DNA from: Collybiopsis luxurians FD-317 M1
Taxonomy: Eukaryota; Basidiomycota; Agaricomycetes; Agaricales; Omphalotaceae
Reading direction: 5' to 3'
NCBI GenBank assembly: GCA_000827265.1
Contig: KN834804.1
Span: forward strand, 4,436 to 68,435
Length of the DNA stretch: 64,000 nucleotides
The notes under the pieces were generated by a model, which saw nothing but the letters and a program-made list of their open reading frames with translations, was not told where the DNA came from and made no database searches. Below, piece after piece: positions 46,126-57,677 of this stretch (position 1 is the stretch's first letter; each line of letters opens with the position of its first letter). Both the position numbers and the translations under genes were made by a program.

Positions 46126-48208
46126 ATGTCGTTTTTCAAGTCCAGTACTCGTCCTCCAGTACCTCCTGGGCCGAAAGGTCTTCCAATTATTGGGGTAAAA
46201 TGGAATCCGCCTAATTCATGTACTTTTGACCGCTAATATCCACGCAGAATGTACACCAAATGCCCAGCGAAAAAGAATGGATAACGTTCAGTGAATGGGG
46301 TCGGCTGTATGGTATGTTTTGATTATGGGGTTCGTGTCGGGTAATGACATTTTTCTGCTTTAGGCGGGATTTGTTCTGTGACTCTGCTTGGCCAGACTAT
46401 GATAATCGTTAACTCTGCCGAAATTTTGGAACAGTTGGATAAACGAGGTTCGATACATTCGGATAGGCCTCGCCTTGAAATGGCGGGTGAGCTTGTCGGA
46501 TACTCAAAGACACTCGTTCTTGTTCCCTACGGCCAGCGTCTTCGCAATTATCGGCGATATGTCACGAAAATGATTGGTCCCAGCGCTGTTTCGCAATTTC
46601 ATCCCATGGAAGAGGCAGAAACGCATATGTTCCTCAAACGAACAGCTGCAAATCCAAGCTCAGACGTCTTAAGCCACAATCTTAGAAAGTTAGTTCTGGT
46701 GCCAGTTTAGTGTTTCGTTATAACGTTACTGATTTTCTTCAGGACATCTGGGTCCATCATTTTGAAGCTCTCGTATGGAATTGAGGTTCAAGAGGAGAAT
46801 GATCCTTTTGTGGCACTCATCGAACAAGCCAATGATAACTTCAGTTTGGCGACTAAGCCAGGTAAGTATCATAATCATTACAATGAAGAACTGCGATTTT
46901 GATATGGCATGACAAGGGGCATTTCTGGTGGATGTCTTCCCTTCATTACGCCACATTCCTCCTGGCTTTCCAGGGGCCGGCTTTCACCAGCTGGCCGTCA
47001 AATGGGCTAAAGATTTTAATGACATGATTGAAATACCGTTCAAGTTCGCCAAAGACTTAATGGTTAGCAGTTTAATGTGGTTGACTTTTTGCTTGATCGT
47101 TCCTATTTTGGTCTAGAGTAAAGGCACCGCACCGGTTTCATTCGTCAGCACTTCTCTGGAAAATGAAGCCAAGCTATCTGAAAATGAAATTTTCGAGATC
47201 AAACATACTGCTGCTTCGATATATGCGGCAGGCGCGGACACTACAGTTAGTTGCCAGGTACGTTTGCCTTGTTTGATTGCTTGGCACGACCATTAACGAG
47301 CTCATGTACGAATCTCGTGTTGCCAGTATGCATTTTTCCTGGCGATGGTAAGGAGTTAAAGCTCTCACTTCTGCTCCCTTTTTGCTTACTGATTCATACT
47401 TCCTCCAGGTCCGTCATCCAGGTCAGTCTTGCCTACACGCATTCAGAGAATTGAGCTGACCCCATGATAGAGGTCTTGAGGAAAGCGCAGGCTGAGATTG
47501 ACGCTGTCGTTGGAAATGAGAGGCTTCCCGGCTTTGGGGACCGTGACCATTTGCCTTATGTGAACGCCGTTGTAACAGAGACATTAAGATGGAATAGCGT
47601 GGCTCCTACTGGTACGTGACATCTAATGTTAGTGGTTGCTGTATGCGCTCATCGTGCATTCGAAGGTGTCCCGCACAGAGCAATGGAAGATGATATCATC
47701 GGGGGCTACTTCATTCCCAAGGGATCCATTATTATTGCGAATCTATGGTAAAGAATCCGTCCACGAGTCTGATTCTTCATTCTCAATTTCTTCTTTAATA
47801 GGAACATGTTGAATGACCCCGAGGTCTATCCAGATCCTTTCAGATTTGATCCTGAACGACATATTCCCAGTGCCGGGAAACCCGTTCAGAAAGATCCCCG
47901 ACATGCTTGCTTTGGCTTCGGGCGCAGGATTTGCGTCGGGATGCACCTTGCTGAGAATTCTCTATGGATCCTCATTGCTATGTCTTTGGCTGTCTTTAAT
48001 ATTACGCCGGCTTTGGACGAGCAAGGTAGACCAATTATTCCAGAGCACGAAAATACTACTGGAACAATCAGGTATGTTGCTCGAGTCCACATGATTTGAT
48101 ACATTTGGCTTAATTATCCAACCCAGTCATCCAGAACCATATAAGTGTACCATCACACCGCGATCTGAGAAAGCCTTGGCTCTGATTGGGGCCGACATCG
48201 CTCGATGA
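46126..48208 (+). CDS. Cytochrome P450 monooxygenase
   Basis: About ten exons encode roughly 500 residues. Diagnostic motifs are in order: proline-rich hinge '[16 protein letters not shown]', I-helix '[10 protein letters not shown]' (about 47,225), ExxR 'ETLRW' (about 47,578), PERF region '[10 protein letters not shown]', and the heme-binding loop '[14 protein letters not shown]' with its Cys ligand (about 47,914). It most resembles the basidiomycete P450 group annotated as O-methylsterigmatocystin-oxidoreductase-like; the substrate cannot be told. First exons are 46126-46194, 46248-46311 and 46364-46688. The protein begins nine residues before the hinge, so the usual N-terminal membrane anchor is missing; an unrecognised upstream exon is possible (a donor-like GTAAAG is at 46,075) but does not join in frame. 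It ends '[11 protein letters not shown]'. Confidence 0.85.
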
Positions 48209-48664
48209 TTACTTTACATATATATGTTTTCAGCCTAACATTCCGTGTCCTACATATATCAGTAATTATACAGTAATACATAAGTACGTATTTATTGCTT
48301 TCAAGGTCAGCGAGGCTCTTGGAACCCTTCACTGAGTTACAGACAGGAAAGCAAATCTATAATTCAGTGGAATGTGCACGCGTCGCGCGTCGTGCCAATA
48401 TTCCATGTGATGTTTCACGTGAAAACCACGGGTTTCGTTCTCTCGCGTTGGTTTTTAATTACTTTACGTTCGCTTTCAAACGATGGGTATTGATGCTACA
48501 TTAAATCTGTAAACTATGGAAGTAAGTCGAACGAATGTGTCTATCTAAAAGTTAGCGCAAAAACTCTACACAGGTCCAGCTCTGTGGGATTAGTTCCCTG
48601 CCTCTTCCAGAAAGGATTCTCATCATGAGACGTGGTACATCTATGGCGATAATTAATCTCCGCA
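48209..48664. other. Intergenic region between convergent genes
   Basis: Only 3' flanks are expected here, with AT-rich sequence directly after the P450 stop (ACATATATATG). No exon or repeat is seen. Confidence 0.5.
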
Positions 48665-49999
48665 CTAGGATTGGGCATAATAATCGAGAAAATCCCAACT
48701 ATCATGCTGGCTGGCTTGCAGCTCCCTCGTGACGATTCGTTGAGCTATTGACGCTATCGTGTCTATGGTTGTTTCGGAGCTAAGTGTCGCAGGCAGATTG
48801 GGCTCGCTGGCAAGTCCTTGTTGTGAGGGATGAAATGGACGTGTAGGACGACGCTCGGAATGATTCCTATCTAATCTCTTAATCGAGTGTGCCGTCTTTC
48901 TAGGCTTTGGTGGATTAAGTTGGGTCATTGACCGGGTCAGAGGTGGGGGGAGAGAAGACTGATTGATGGATGGAGGAAGGAGAGTGGAATCCTCGGATCT
49001 CTTGTAATCCGCCCGAGGTTGATCTATAGCCCGTGAAAATGTCTCTGCTCTGATGGCCTGTGTGGATGCAATCGACCATCGTTTGTTGGACTCGTCTGGC
49101 CGTTCGAGCTCACAGGACCGTTTAGGGCGTCTGACAGTTGTCTCTGCGCGGCGCAATGGTGGTCGATTTAGGGTGTTGTCTGGCGTTGTCACCGCCCTTC
49201 CCTGCGGACTGTCACCACGTCTAGTGAAGGATAGGTCAGACAGATAAGACCCAATTGAGATTAGTACGAACCTGGGTAAGATTTTGCCCAGTATCTTGGA
49301 CGGATAATGGGCGATCTTCCCCAATGAATTCTTCCTCCTCATCCAGCCCTTGGGGCTTTTTTCAGAGTTGGTAGGACTGACAGCGGTGATGGAACTATCG
49401 GATATGATGCGGATTGTATCGGAAGAAGGCGATATGAAATGGCCTTTCTTTGTATCAATCCTTCCACCTTTCAGTCCGATCGTGACGGTGAGAGGCTGAT
49501 ATGACTTCTGCAGGACCTCATCACGTCGAGGCTTTGTCAAGAACGTCCTTTTACGTCCCGAGTCGTCGTAAGTCGACTTTGCGCGCAAGTCAGAAACGGA
49601 GCCTGCCAATCGAGAGTACAACAGAGCCTTAGGAGGTTCTGAGGGGAAGATTCCTTGGAGTGGGGTTCCAGCGGTACTGAGGGACCATCGTGAGGATTGA
49701 GCCTAGTCGAGAAGCAGAGGTTTTGAGTTTAATTTCCAACTTGCCGAAGGCAAAAAGAAAACTTCACTTCTGACCTGTTCAAGTACCTGTACGTGCCCAA
49801 GCTCTTCAGTTTTCGTGACTTCCTGCCAGCGGAAAATGCCAGGAAGACCAGCTTCCGCCGAGTGGCGCTCAAGACTGGTGGGATAAGCCATGAGACGAGT
49901 GAACTCTCGCCAGGGACACTTGGGCGACTTATAGCCATGATAATAAATCTTCACTGTAATGATATACAAACCTCGGACAGGTGGTTTCCTTGCCGACAT
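48665..49999 (-). CDS. Largely disordered protein with conserved N-terminal block
   Basis: Three exons (49999-49775, 49702-49272, 49220-48665) join in phase to 403 residues. The second intron (49,221-49,271) is 51 nt, so retaining it would also keep the frame. The N-terminal block 'PTSLERHSAEAGLPGIF', 'RWQEVTKTEELGHVQVLEQ' looks globular and conserved. The rest is Ser/Arg/Pro/Thr-rich with basic patches ('RRAETTVRRPKRSCELE', 'KPRKTAHSIKRLDRNHSERR') and ends 'SWDFLDYYAQS'. No known domain is recognised. It lies head to tail with another disordered-protein gene 280 bp upstream, on the same strand. Confidence 0.6.
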
Positions 50000-50278
50000 A
50001 TTCCTTGCATGCATATCATACATATATCATCACAATCCAAGTTGTCGTTCCAATACACATCAAGAAAGGGCTTATGGAGTCAGATGGGCTCCAATGGGAG
50101 TTCTTTACGGCAAGTTTAACGTTCGTTACTCAGTGCATAAAAGTAAAACTGAAGACAAGCTCTATGGAATGTGAATATCAGATGTCTATCTACGTTTTTG
50201 CTCTATGCTTATATACTGAAAGATCATCTCGATCGTCTTTTCGGCGTAATTGGTAGGATATTCAAGCATAGCTCTCTC

Positions 50279-51718
50279 CTAAGACATTCCATAAGGTCGG
50301 CGATATCTCTGATGAAGCACAGACGCTCGGGCATCCAGAGAAAGCCGCACATTACGAGCATCGCCAAGCATGCTGATGGAAAGCGGCAAAGGAAGGACCG
50401 GTCTGGTTGGAAAAGGCACATCTCGTCCCCGTTTGCTCGAAGACCTTCTTAAGCCAGGAACGCCTTCCCGAGGACTAGGTTCAGAGCGGGTAATATCGCT
50501 CTCATCTGGTATGAAGCGTACTTTTCGTGTGTCCTGTAGAGAAACCGATCGCCTCAATGCATGGCCACTCTGCACGCCTGAGTCAGCAACGTCGAGACTA
50601 TCCATAATACTCCGCCGGATGGTCTTTGATACCGATATCGGGTATACAGGACCGCTAGGCACCGTGATGTGTTCTATATGCTGCTCCATAGGTGTTAAAA
50701 GAACGTAGGGAGTTCCCGGTTCCCTCGTATATTCATCGTTCTCCGGGGCGACAAGTATGAATGGGGAAGGAGGCAGTGATGTTGAGATAGGTCCCGTTTC
50801 TTCGATGCGCAGTGAAGGAGGACGGCGAGAAACCCTGCGTTTTGCAGCTGAAAAGCGACGGTCCAGAGCCGTACGTGGAACTGCAAATGAGAACGCGCGT
50901 GGAAGTGGGAGTGTTCCTTCCTGTGTCGTATTGGATGATATTCCAGCATCCGAAAAGTCGGGCTGCTCACTGGCAGGCCAACCCTCCTCGACAAAAGCAC
51001 CGAGAGTCAATGGAGCTACGTAGGTCCAACCCTCCGATTCGTCGCGAAGGATTTCCTTTCCCCCTGAAAGTAAACCCTCATCGTGTTTCCGCTGCTTCCT
51101 GCTAAAGGCCCTTCGGATGGATCTTTTGGGCACCGCATCGCCCACAGGGTTTGTCGGCTCGGTGGCGTTGTTAGACAGATAAGATGGATGTGTAAGTGGC
51201 TGTATGGAAGTCGGCGGGGAAGCAACCGTAGGTTCAGCCGCTTTGGACTTGGAAGAAAACAAACGTCTGGTCTTCGATTTACTCCGCGAGCCAGATGAGG
51301 AAATAAACTGCTCCTGGACGTCTTTCACGGCTGGGTCAGAGTCATTGGCACGTCTTTCTCTTTTCCGCGCCGTTCGTGATTTGGATCTGGACCGGAATAT
51401 TCCAAATCTTTCCTTGAACGTCGATCCCGAAGTTTGTGAATCGTGTGTCTTCCTCTCTGCATCAACCTTCGAGTTACCAAAGCTCCTTCCTCTATCAGCT
51501 ATGTCTTCATCGAGTGACTCCATGCCCATTGCTCTACTAAAAGTTTCAACAGGTTTATTAACACCTTTCAATCCATTAGAGGCGAAGGCTTCATCATCAT
51601 CAAACATCCATTCTGTTATAGGGTTGTTCTTGTCAAATGCGCCAAGCTGAACAAAGACGTCCAAGACTGAAGCACGAATCATCGAATGCCGATCAAGATT
51701 GCGCGGTGGTGGCGCCAT
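50279..51718 (-). CDS. Disordered Ser/Arg-rich protein
   Basis: A single open frame of 479 residues begins 'MAPPPRNLDRHSMIRASVLD', continues with an acidic 'WMFDDDEAF' segment, and then is dominated by Ser/Arg/Lys stretches ('FGIFRSRSKSRTARKRER', 'SGSRSKSKTRRLFSSKSK'). It has a short ordered-looking part ('SEGWTYVAPLTLGAFVEEGW') and ends 'HQRYRRPYGMS'. Similar frames occur in other mushrooms as hypothetical proteins. The basic SR-like clusters suggest nuclear location or heavy phosphorylation, but no function is known. Codon use and CpG content are those of host genes. Confidence 0.65.
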   Translation of the reverse strand: MAPPPRNLDRHSMIRASVLDVFVQLGAFDKNNPITEWMFDDDEAFASNGLKGVNKPVETFSRAMGMESLDEDIADRGRSFGNSKVDAERKTHDSQTSGSTFKERFGIFRSRSKSRTARKRERRANDSDPAVKDVQEQFISSSGSRSKSKTRRLFSSKSKAAEPTVASPPTSIQPLTHPSYLSNNATEPTNPVGDAVPKRSIRRAFSRKQRKHDEGLLSGGKEILRDESEGWTYVAPLTLGAFVEEGWPASEQPDFSDAGISSNTTQEGTLPLPRAFSFAVPRTALDRRFSAAKRRVSRRPPSLRIEETGPISTSLPPSPFILVAPENDEYTREPGTPYVLLTPMEQHIEHITVPSGPVYPISVSKTIRRSIMDSLDVADSGVQSGHALRRSVSLQDTRKVRFIPDESDITRSEPSPREGVPGLRRSSSKRGRDVPFPTRPVLPLPLSISMLGDARNVRLSLDARASVLHQRYRRPYGMS

Positions 51719-53024
51719 GATGAGGCTGAGGGTAAGACGGGGATAGCTTCTCTGGGCAAGAACAATCGAACATGTTATACACGGTGACGAATGGATTCCA
51801 CGTTGTGAGAAGAAAAACGCGGACTGAGCCTGATGAATTCATTTTTGTCATCATCTCGTCGTCCTATCAACATATGAATGAGTGTTCGAGACCTACTTAC
51901 AGATTCATACATACAAATGAGGGCAAGACGGGAGGGCGCGATGATATCGTCCCGATTCCCAACAGGAATGACAGACCAAGCTAAAGCAAACAACTTGTTC
52001 TGTTCGATACGGGCTACAAGACAAAAGATCGATGGGGAGGCGACAGTCACGGTCACAGAGCCTCCGTCGCGTCGCCATATCACCGTGACGTCGCAGTCAA
52101 TTTGACTGTCGCTAGTCTCAGGGCGTGACACCGGCAAGCCAAAAAATAAAAAATGGTGGTAAAAATTATAAGATAATATGAAGAGAAAACAAGCGTCCCC
52201 CAATTTTTGACCATGACAAGTAGTGGTCGCCATATTTGGCCAATGTCACGGTCAATCATGGGTCCGTTGCCTAACCTCCGACCGTGACGGTCGCCTCCGT
52301 ACATGCAAGTACGGTATTGGGGATTGATGATCAGCTCTATGAGGACGTACTAGGTCATAAGCATGTAAGAAGTAGGCGCGAAACTTTTTCGCTTTCAAAA
52401 AATTGAACGTCAAAATAACAGGGTTCGGAAGGTGAAAGGGCGACAGAACCAGGCAGAAACATATAAGAAACAGATAGGAACAACTCATTCTCGGAATTTT
52501 TCTAGTAAAAGACCAGTCTGTTTCGAGTCAGTTCAATCTACTATATCGGATATATGTTTTCAACTACTGTAGCTGAGATGAGTCACATCTCTTCATCGTG
52601 TACTCTAAGTATATATAATACAGGGAAGAGTGGATTATGCTTAGTATAGTAGACTAGGCCATGCTTATTTAGTACCTTCATGCATCTCAAGAGTCTATCA
52701 CAATTGCCTGTATTACTGGTAGGAGTGTGCATCCCATAGCTATTCATTGTGCATTACAAGTTGAGAATTGGGTTTTGACTGGTCAGGGGTGGAGGAGCAC
52801 CAGACCCATCGCCCAAGCCCCGCAAGAGCACAAGCCACAGAGCGGATACGCCTGCGAAAGGGGGCTTGGTTTTAATACATGCCGGGGATCTTAATGACGG
52901 AGCCCTTATATATGACCTTGACCTTTCAATGATAGCCAGTCATGCACTACAGAAACTAAGGTTGAACTAAAGGGTGGAGTCCAGTAGTCAAAGTAGTCAA
53001 AAGGAGTATATGCCACAGATAGCT
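51719..53024. other. Intergenic region without a supported gene
   Basis: The stretch 52,000-52,300 is rich in short inverted CGACCGTGACGGTCG-type sequences (TGACGGTC / GACCGTCA), which could be a small foldback repeat. A frame from 51,775 to 52,233 on the minus strand crosses these and has no motif. The remainder to 53,024 shows no exon. Confidence 0.4.
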
Positions 53025-56000
53025 TTATAGCTGTAGGACGGTATTCCACGAGCAGATCTCAGTTGGAATCTGCAAAGTGTACTCATTTGAGCGGTAGCAA
53101 TTTAAATAAATCAAAGAATACTTACATGGTTGCACTGGGGACTCTGCGTCCGACGCAGAAGGGAGCCGGTGATGCAACAACAAGGGTGTATGTTTTATTG
53201 CTAATTTTCGCAAGGCAGGGCTCTGAAGTGGACCCTCAAAACCAAACGCTGTGTGGTGATATTCAGGATTGGCCATGCTCTGGAACAATTCGTCGATGGC
53301 GGTCCGAATCGACTTCCGTTGGAAACAACTATCGTAGTCAGAAATAGTTTCAGCAATGTGGTCCCAGGGCCTTTCGCCTTCGAACCAGAATGAATGTTCC
53401 GCAATCATTAGAACATCTGTTCAATAGGGTATGTCGGTTATATTTATCCCACTTGAAAAAAATACTAACCAACAAAGTAAGTGAGCAATTGTAAACCCTT
53501 CTTGAAGTTTGGATCCACCTAGCAATAAGCATTGGTGATCGAGACGCTGGAAATGAGTGAATGACTCTTACCCAGGAAAGACATGCTTGCAAAATTAGAT
53601 CCACGGAAGGCGTGGACGGGTTGGTAACCTGAAAAGCTGAAGAACATCTTTCTCGCGGACGACACGGGACAAACTAACCTCCTGTATAATGCTAAGGAAA
53701 GACGGACGTCTCCCGAAATTATAAATACTTACGACCTGTTATGTATAGAGGCAGTCGGAGATTTCATTGTCCGATGGTTCAAGTGAAGTTTCTAGCTATG
53801 TACTTACAGCCTAGTAAGGAGGCAATGCTTAAGGTGTGAAGGACAAACAGCTGAGATGTGAAGGACATACCAGTTTAAATTGTTTCTCAGCAAACTGTAT
53901 AGCCATTATTAGCTGCTAGAGGTGGTTAAAAGTTTCAGAAGACTTACATTCTACCGAACCAAGACAAGTACGAGTTATTCAAGTATGACTCTAACGAGAC
54001 TGTTGACGTACCCACTAAAACTGAGTCAGTAATGCAAGGGGGTAACTTGATATGATTGTATAACTCACATTCTGGTACAAAACCGCAAGTCAGACATTTA
54101 GTTGCTCTTGGAAGTTATTGAAGGTGATATCAGACATACCCACTGCATTCCAGAAGATTTAAGTCTCAAAATCCAGCAAAATATAAAGTGGGCCTACATG
54201 CTAACAGAAACAATCAGAAGATTGTGAATACATCAGCGGCAAAGGATTCAAGGCTGGTGCTCACATGCTGATGATGAATATTAGCATGAGGACTCTAATG
54301 TGAATCATCAGTGTCACTTACTGTCTGGGGATAAATCATAACTGTACGTAAGTAGACATTCGAATGATAGTAATGCAAGCAGATTTACCACCTAGAAAAA
54401 TAAGCGTTTACAAATGATGCTTGAATTCAGGCAGATCAAATAGCGTACTTTCTGGATGTCACGATGGCAGAAGACCATGATCAATCAACATCATGCTAGT
54501 TGTCGAATTGTCAATAATCTGAAAGGACTTACAAGATACTGCAATATCATCGTATCGGTAAGCTCTTCAGCGTCCTTGACCTCGGAAAAATTATCCCTTA
54601 CATTCTGTGCAAGTCATGTTAAAAACAGAGTTGACAGAAGAGGGAAGGCTCAAAATGCTCACATCCTGATGACGCATATCGCATACCCATAGCCCATATG
54701 AATACAACAAGGACAGCAGTATAGGAGAACTCTACAACTTGCCCAATATGGAAACAATGACAGCAGAAATATCGTCCACTCTTTCAATTGGCTGTGGGCT
54801 CCGACTGCAAGCTCGTTTCTGCTTGATAAGACTATGGCACTGGTTCAAAATATCATCAATACATGGGGGTATAATAAGAGTAGTTGCTCACTGTACGAGC
54901 GCAATAGCCATTTTAACCTTAATATCGCTGGTTTTAATTTCCGAGAAAAGTGTTTGATACACTTGGTTCTGTACCAGCTGCCTGGTAATTTCCGTGAGTT
55001 CTTTACAGCTTCCGGATGGTTTATGCATTTCTGGGGGCTCTTTAGTACTCATTAACGGATATAGCGATATCATGCACCTCGCAAATAAACAGAATAGGCT
55101 GGTTGATTCTTCACGTTGGCGAAACGCTGACATTGAATCTCTCCAAAGTCCGCCATTGCTTTGTCCGGTGCTTCTTTTCTGGCGTCCGCCATTGATTTCC
55201 CATCTTCTCGCAACTGGCTGAAGGCTTTAGTGTCTCTCCCCTCAAATTTTGTGAAGACAGAAATGACAGGTACTGCATGCAGACACTCCATTTGACTTAT
55301 GCATAATTGAAAATAAGATCAACAACCAACCTCCCTCTGTCCCATGCTCGAAGAAGGCCATTTCTTGCTGCCCCAGTGGACGGTCATTATCCACCGGAAG
55401 GCAGAGCCTTTTTTCAAGGGAAATAGAATAGATTAGAATAGGGTGCACTGGGTAGGGGTAAAGTGCAAAACTGACCAAATGACATGGAGGCGCTGGCTGA
55501 GATATCTCTGTTCTTGTTTGTCTTTGATAAACGCTTTCAAGATATCAAGTTCTTCCTCAGAGCCAGCCTCCATTCCTCTTGAATCGTGAAAAATGTAGTC
55601 TTCATCACTGGGATGGAGAGATTTAGTATGGACCGCACTCGAATGGTAATACTATACCTAGGATATGTAATTTCGTTTTCAATATGACTATGACCCCGCT
55701 ACCCAATACAGTAGCTTCAGTAAGAACCCAGTTCCTTCTTTAATCTTACACCCAAAGCTTACCTCTACTGAAGGCCGAAGAATTGTGTCGGGGTCAATCT
55801 AGACAGATATAAGTAAGTTTGCACGGCCATTACTCCAAACCTAAATGGAACCCTACAAGTTCACCTTCTCTGCTGTGAATGATTGCTTGCCCGTCCGAGC
55901 TATTAGCCATCTTTTGGAGCAGAGTGGTCTTCCCTGCGTTTCGCCTGCCCATTACCAGGATGCGAATTCGTGGACAAAGGCCTTTGACTGTTTGTCTAAC

Positions 56001-56105
56001 GTTAGCGAATTTCTCGAATGATAGCTTTAACGTGTTCATTGAGGATGTAGAATCCACAGAAAGACTACGCTCAGGCCGTGTCATGGGTAAAGTAGTCGAT
56101 TGCAT
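53025..56105 (-). CDS. P-loop GTPase with many microexons, tandem copy 1
   Basis: The minus-strand gene starts at 56,105 ('MQSTTLPMTRPERSL'). The G domain is clear: G1 'RRNAGKTTLLQKM', G3 'FHDSRGMEAGSEEEL' (D-S-R-G in place of DxxG), 'VIWLCLPVDNDRPL', and G4 'VPVISVFTKFE' (TKFE in place of T/NKxD). Exons are short: for example 'IDPDTILRPSVE', 'RGHSHIENEITYP' and then a longer one with G3. After the G domain comes 'FSEIKTSDIKVKMAIALV', a hydrophobic part ('TIFLLSLFPYW') and many tiny exons between 53,600 and 54,900 that were not fully resolved. The last exon reads 'AEHSFWFEGERPWDHIAET'. The family is a fungal-expanded AIG/septin-like set of P-loop GTPases of unknown role. The C-terminal end is approximate. 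Confidence 0.7.
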
Positions 56106-56595
56106 AGTCAAGAAGTGGAGGAGGAAAGAAAGGAAAGAAAGGACAGAGCCACTTTACCCCGCTCCCTATTCTCATAATAGAGGCGGGAAAGCCTGAGAAC
56201 CTTGATTGGTACCGAAATTAAAATGCACTGCTCCGGTTTTGACTAGTTGGTACAAGGCACGTCCTTTGTTTGTTGTATTCCCAGCTAGTCGTTGGATTGA
56301 GGTACGTATTCATGATCCCCGTGTTATGCGCTTTGATGAAAATAGCTGTGAGAGCGCTTTAACAATCGAAGTGAGATCAGAACAGTAGATGGCTTGAAAA
56401 TAGGAGCAGTGGCAAGGTCAACAGTCAACAAGCTGTTGCCATCAAACACAATTCGAGTCACAAGGATCCAATGCCCAATAATATGTGACTCCAACAACCA
56501 GGCAAACAAAAGCTGTTTAGAAATTAGCCTATGTCCATCTTTGGTTATCCTACAAATGATTGGTCAGTTGGATCTGTTAACACTACTAGGCTGGA

Positions 56596-57058
56596 AGTTC
56601 GAGAAATTCACTGGGATTCAAGCACCATTTCATTGGAAATAAAGATTAATTTTCATTTTTGATCTTTGTTCTATTTCTTGCGAAGTAAGAAAAGTATTTT
56701 GCGCGCGCTTTGTGTCGCCCAGAGTCTTGGCAAAAGTACCGGGCAAGAAAGTTGGGAGATTGCAATCACATACTTTGGATCAATCACATCAGCCAACAAA
56801 TCTATTCATTGATATCCGGCACCTCATTATCTCATTCTCCAAAAAGTCGGCTTCAATAGAAAGATCAATTCAGGAGTATGTAGTCAATCTCCCCAGTTTC
56901 TTGCCTGGTACTTTTGCCAAGACTCTGGGCAACACAAAGTGCCCGCAAAATACTCTTCTTATTTCGCAAGAAATAGAACAAACATCACAAGTAAAATTTG
57001 ATCTTTGTTTCTGATGAAATGGTGCTTGAATCCCACTGAGTTTTTGAAGAAAATTTGT
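56596..57058. repeat. Foldback (inverted) repeat, arms about 170 bp
   Basis: The left arm (about 56,596-56,765) and right arm (about 56,880-57,058) are reverse complements with roughly 85-90% identity, around a spacer of about 115 bp. Shared arm segments include CTGGGATTCAAGCACCATTT and CAGAGTCTTGGCAAAAGTAC. The structure fits a foldback MITE or a hairpin-RNA source. Open frames over it on both strands are mirror images of each other. Confidence 0.8.
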
Positions 57059-57602
57059 GCTGACATATAATAGAATTTGCTTCACAATTTGCATGAAACA
57101 TATCATCCAAGATAACTCAGTTCTGGCAAAGTGTCAGGATTATACCACTTAACTGATCTTCTGAAGTGTCCAGTGTTGCCGCAGTTCAGTTTGGTCTGCA
57201 AACCTGCTCTTTTTGCTGAACCTTCAATTAAGCAATATTTTTTTTCTTGGCCTTTCCCCCCCCTAAATTGGACCTTTACACAGATTTTTGTATATTGGTC
57301 AAGGATTAATATAGTATGAGGCTAACACTTGCTACAGAACCCCACAAAATACCAGATTCAGGACAGTGATATAATCATCACATAACATGATGATCACAAT
57401 CTGTGCAGGATTTGGTCAATTGCTGAGATAGAATGAAACTTCATTTCAAAATTGATTTTTTGCTACATAGGAAGCTGGAAAAACTTCAGAATTTGTGTAG
57501 TCACTGACCTTCAAGTATACCTCAGAGATTGGAGGTTCAGAAGGTTCAGGTTTGGACAGGTTCACCAGGTTCATGGACCAGACTGTGGCAACACTGGAAG
57601 TG

Positions 57603-57677
57603 TCCAGATTGGGAATTGAACCCAGAACCTTCTGGTAAAATACCATCACATGCCCTAACCACTGAGCTATCCAGTCA
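57603..57677 (-). repeat. tRNA-like SINE head
   Basis: The 75-nt minus-strand sequence starts TGACTGGATAGCTCAGTGG and has a D-arm (GCTC/GGGC), an A-box, and a B-box (GGGTTCAATTCCC) with 4 of 5 T-stem pairs. The anticodon arm is short (TGG TATTTTA CCA) and lacks U33, and the acceptor arm is mismatched, so it is not a normal tRNA. The 5' 25 nt match the tRNA-like sequence at 2,434-2,519. Confidence 0.55.

Noticed and set aside
51775..52304. Minus-strand gene upstream of the disordered-protein gene
   Set aside because: The frame crosses short inverted CGACCGTGACGGTCG-type sequences and shows no motif or splicing; more likely promoter and a small repeat.
56712..57106. Two similar proteins on opposite strands ('PRVLAKVPGKK...')
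   Set aside because: They are mirror readings of the two arms of the foldback repeat.
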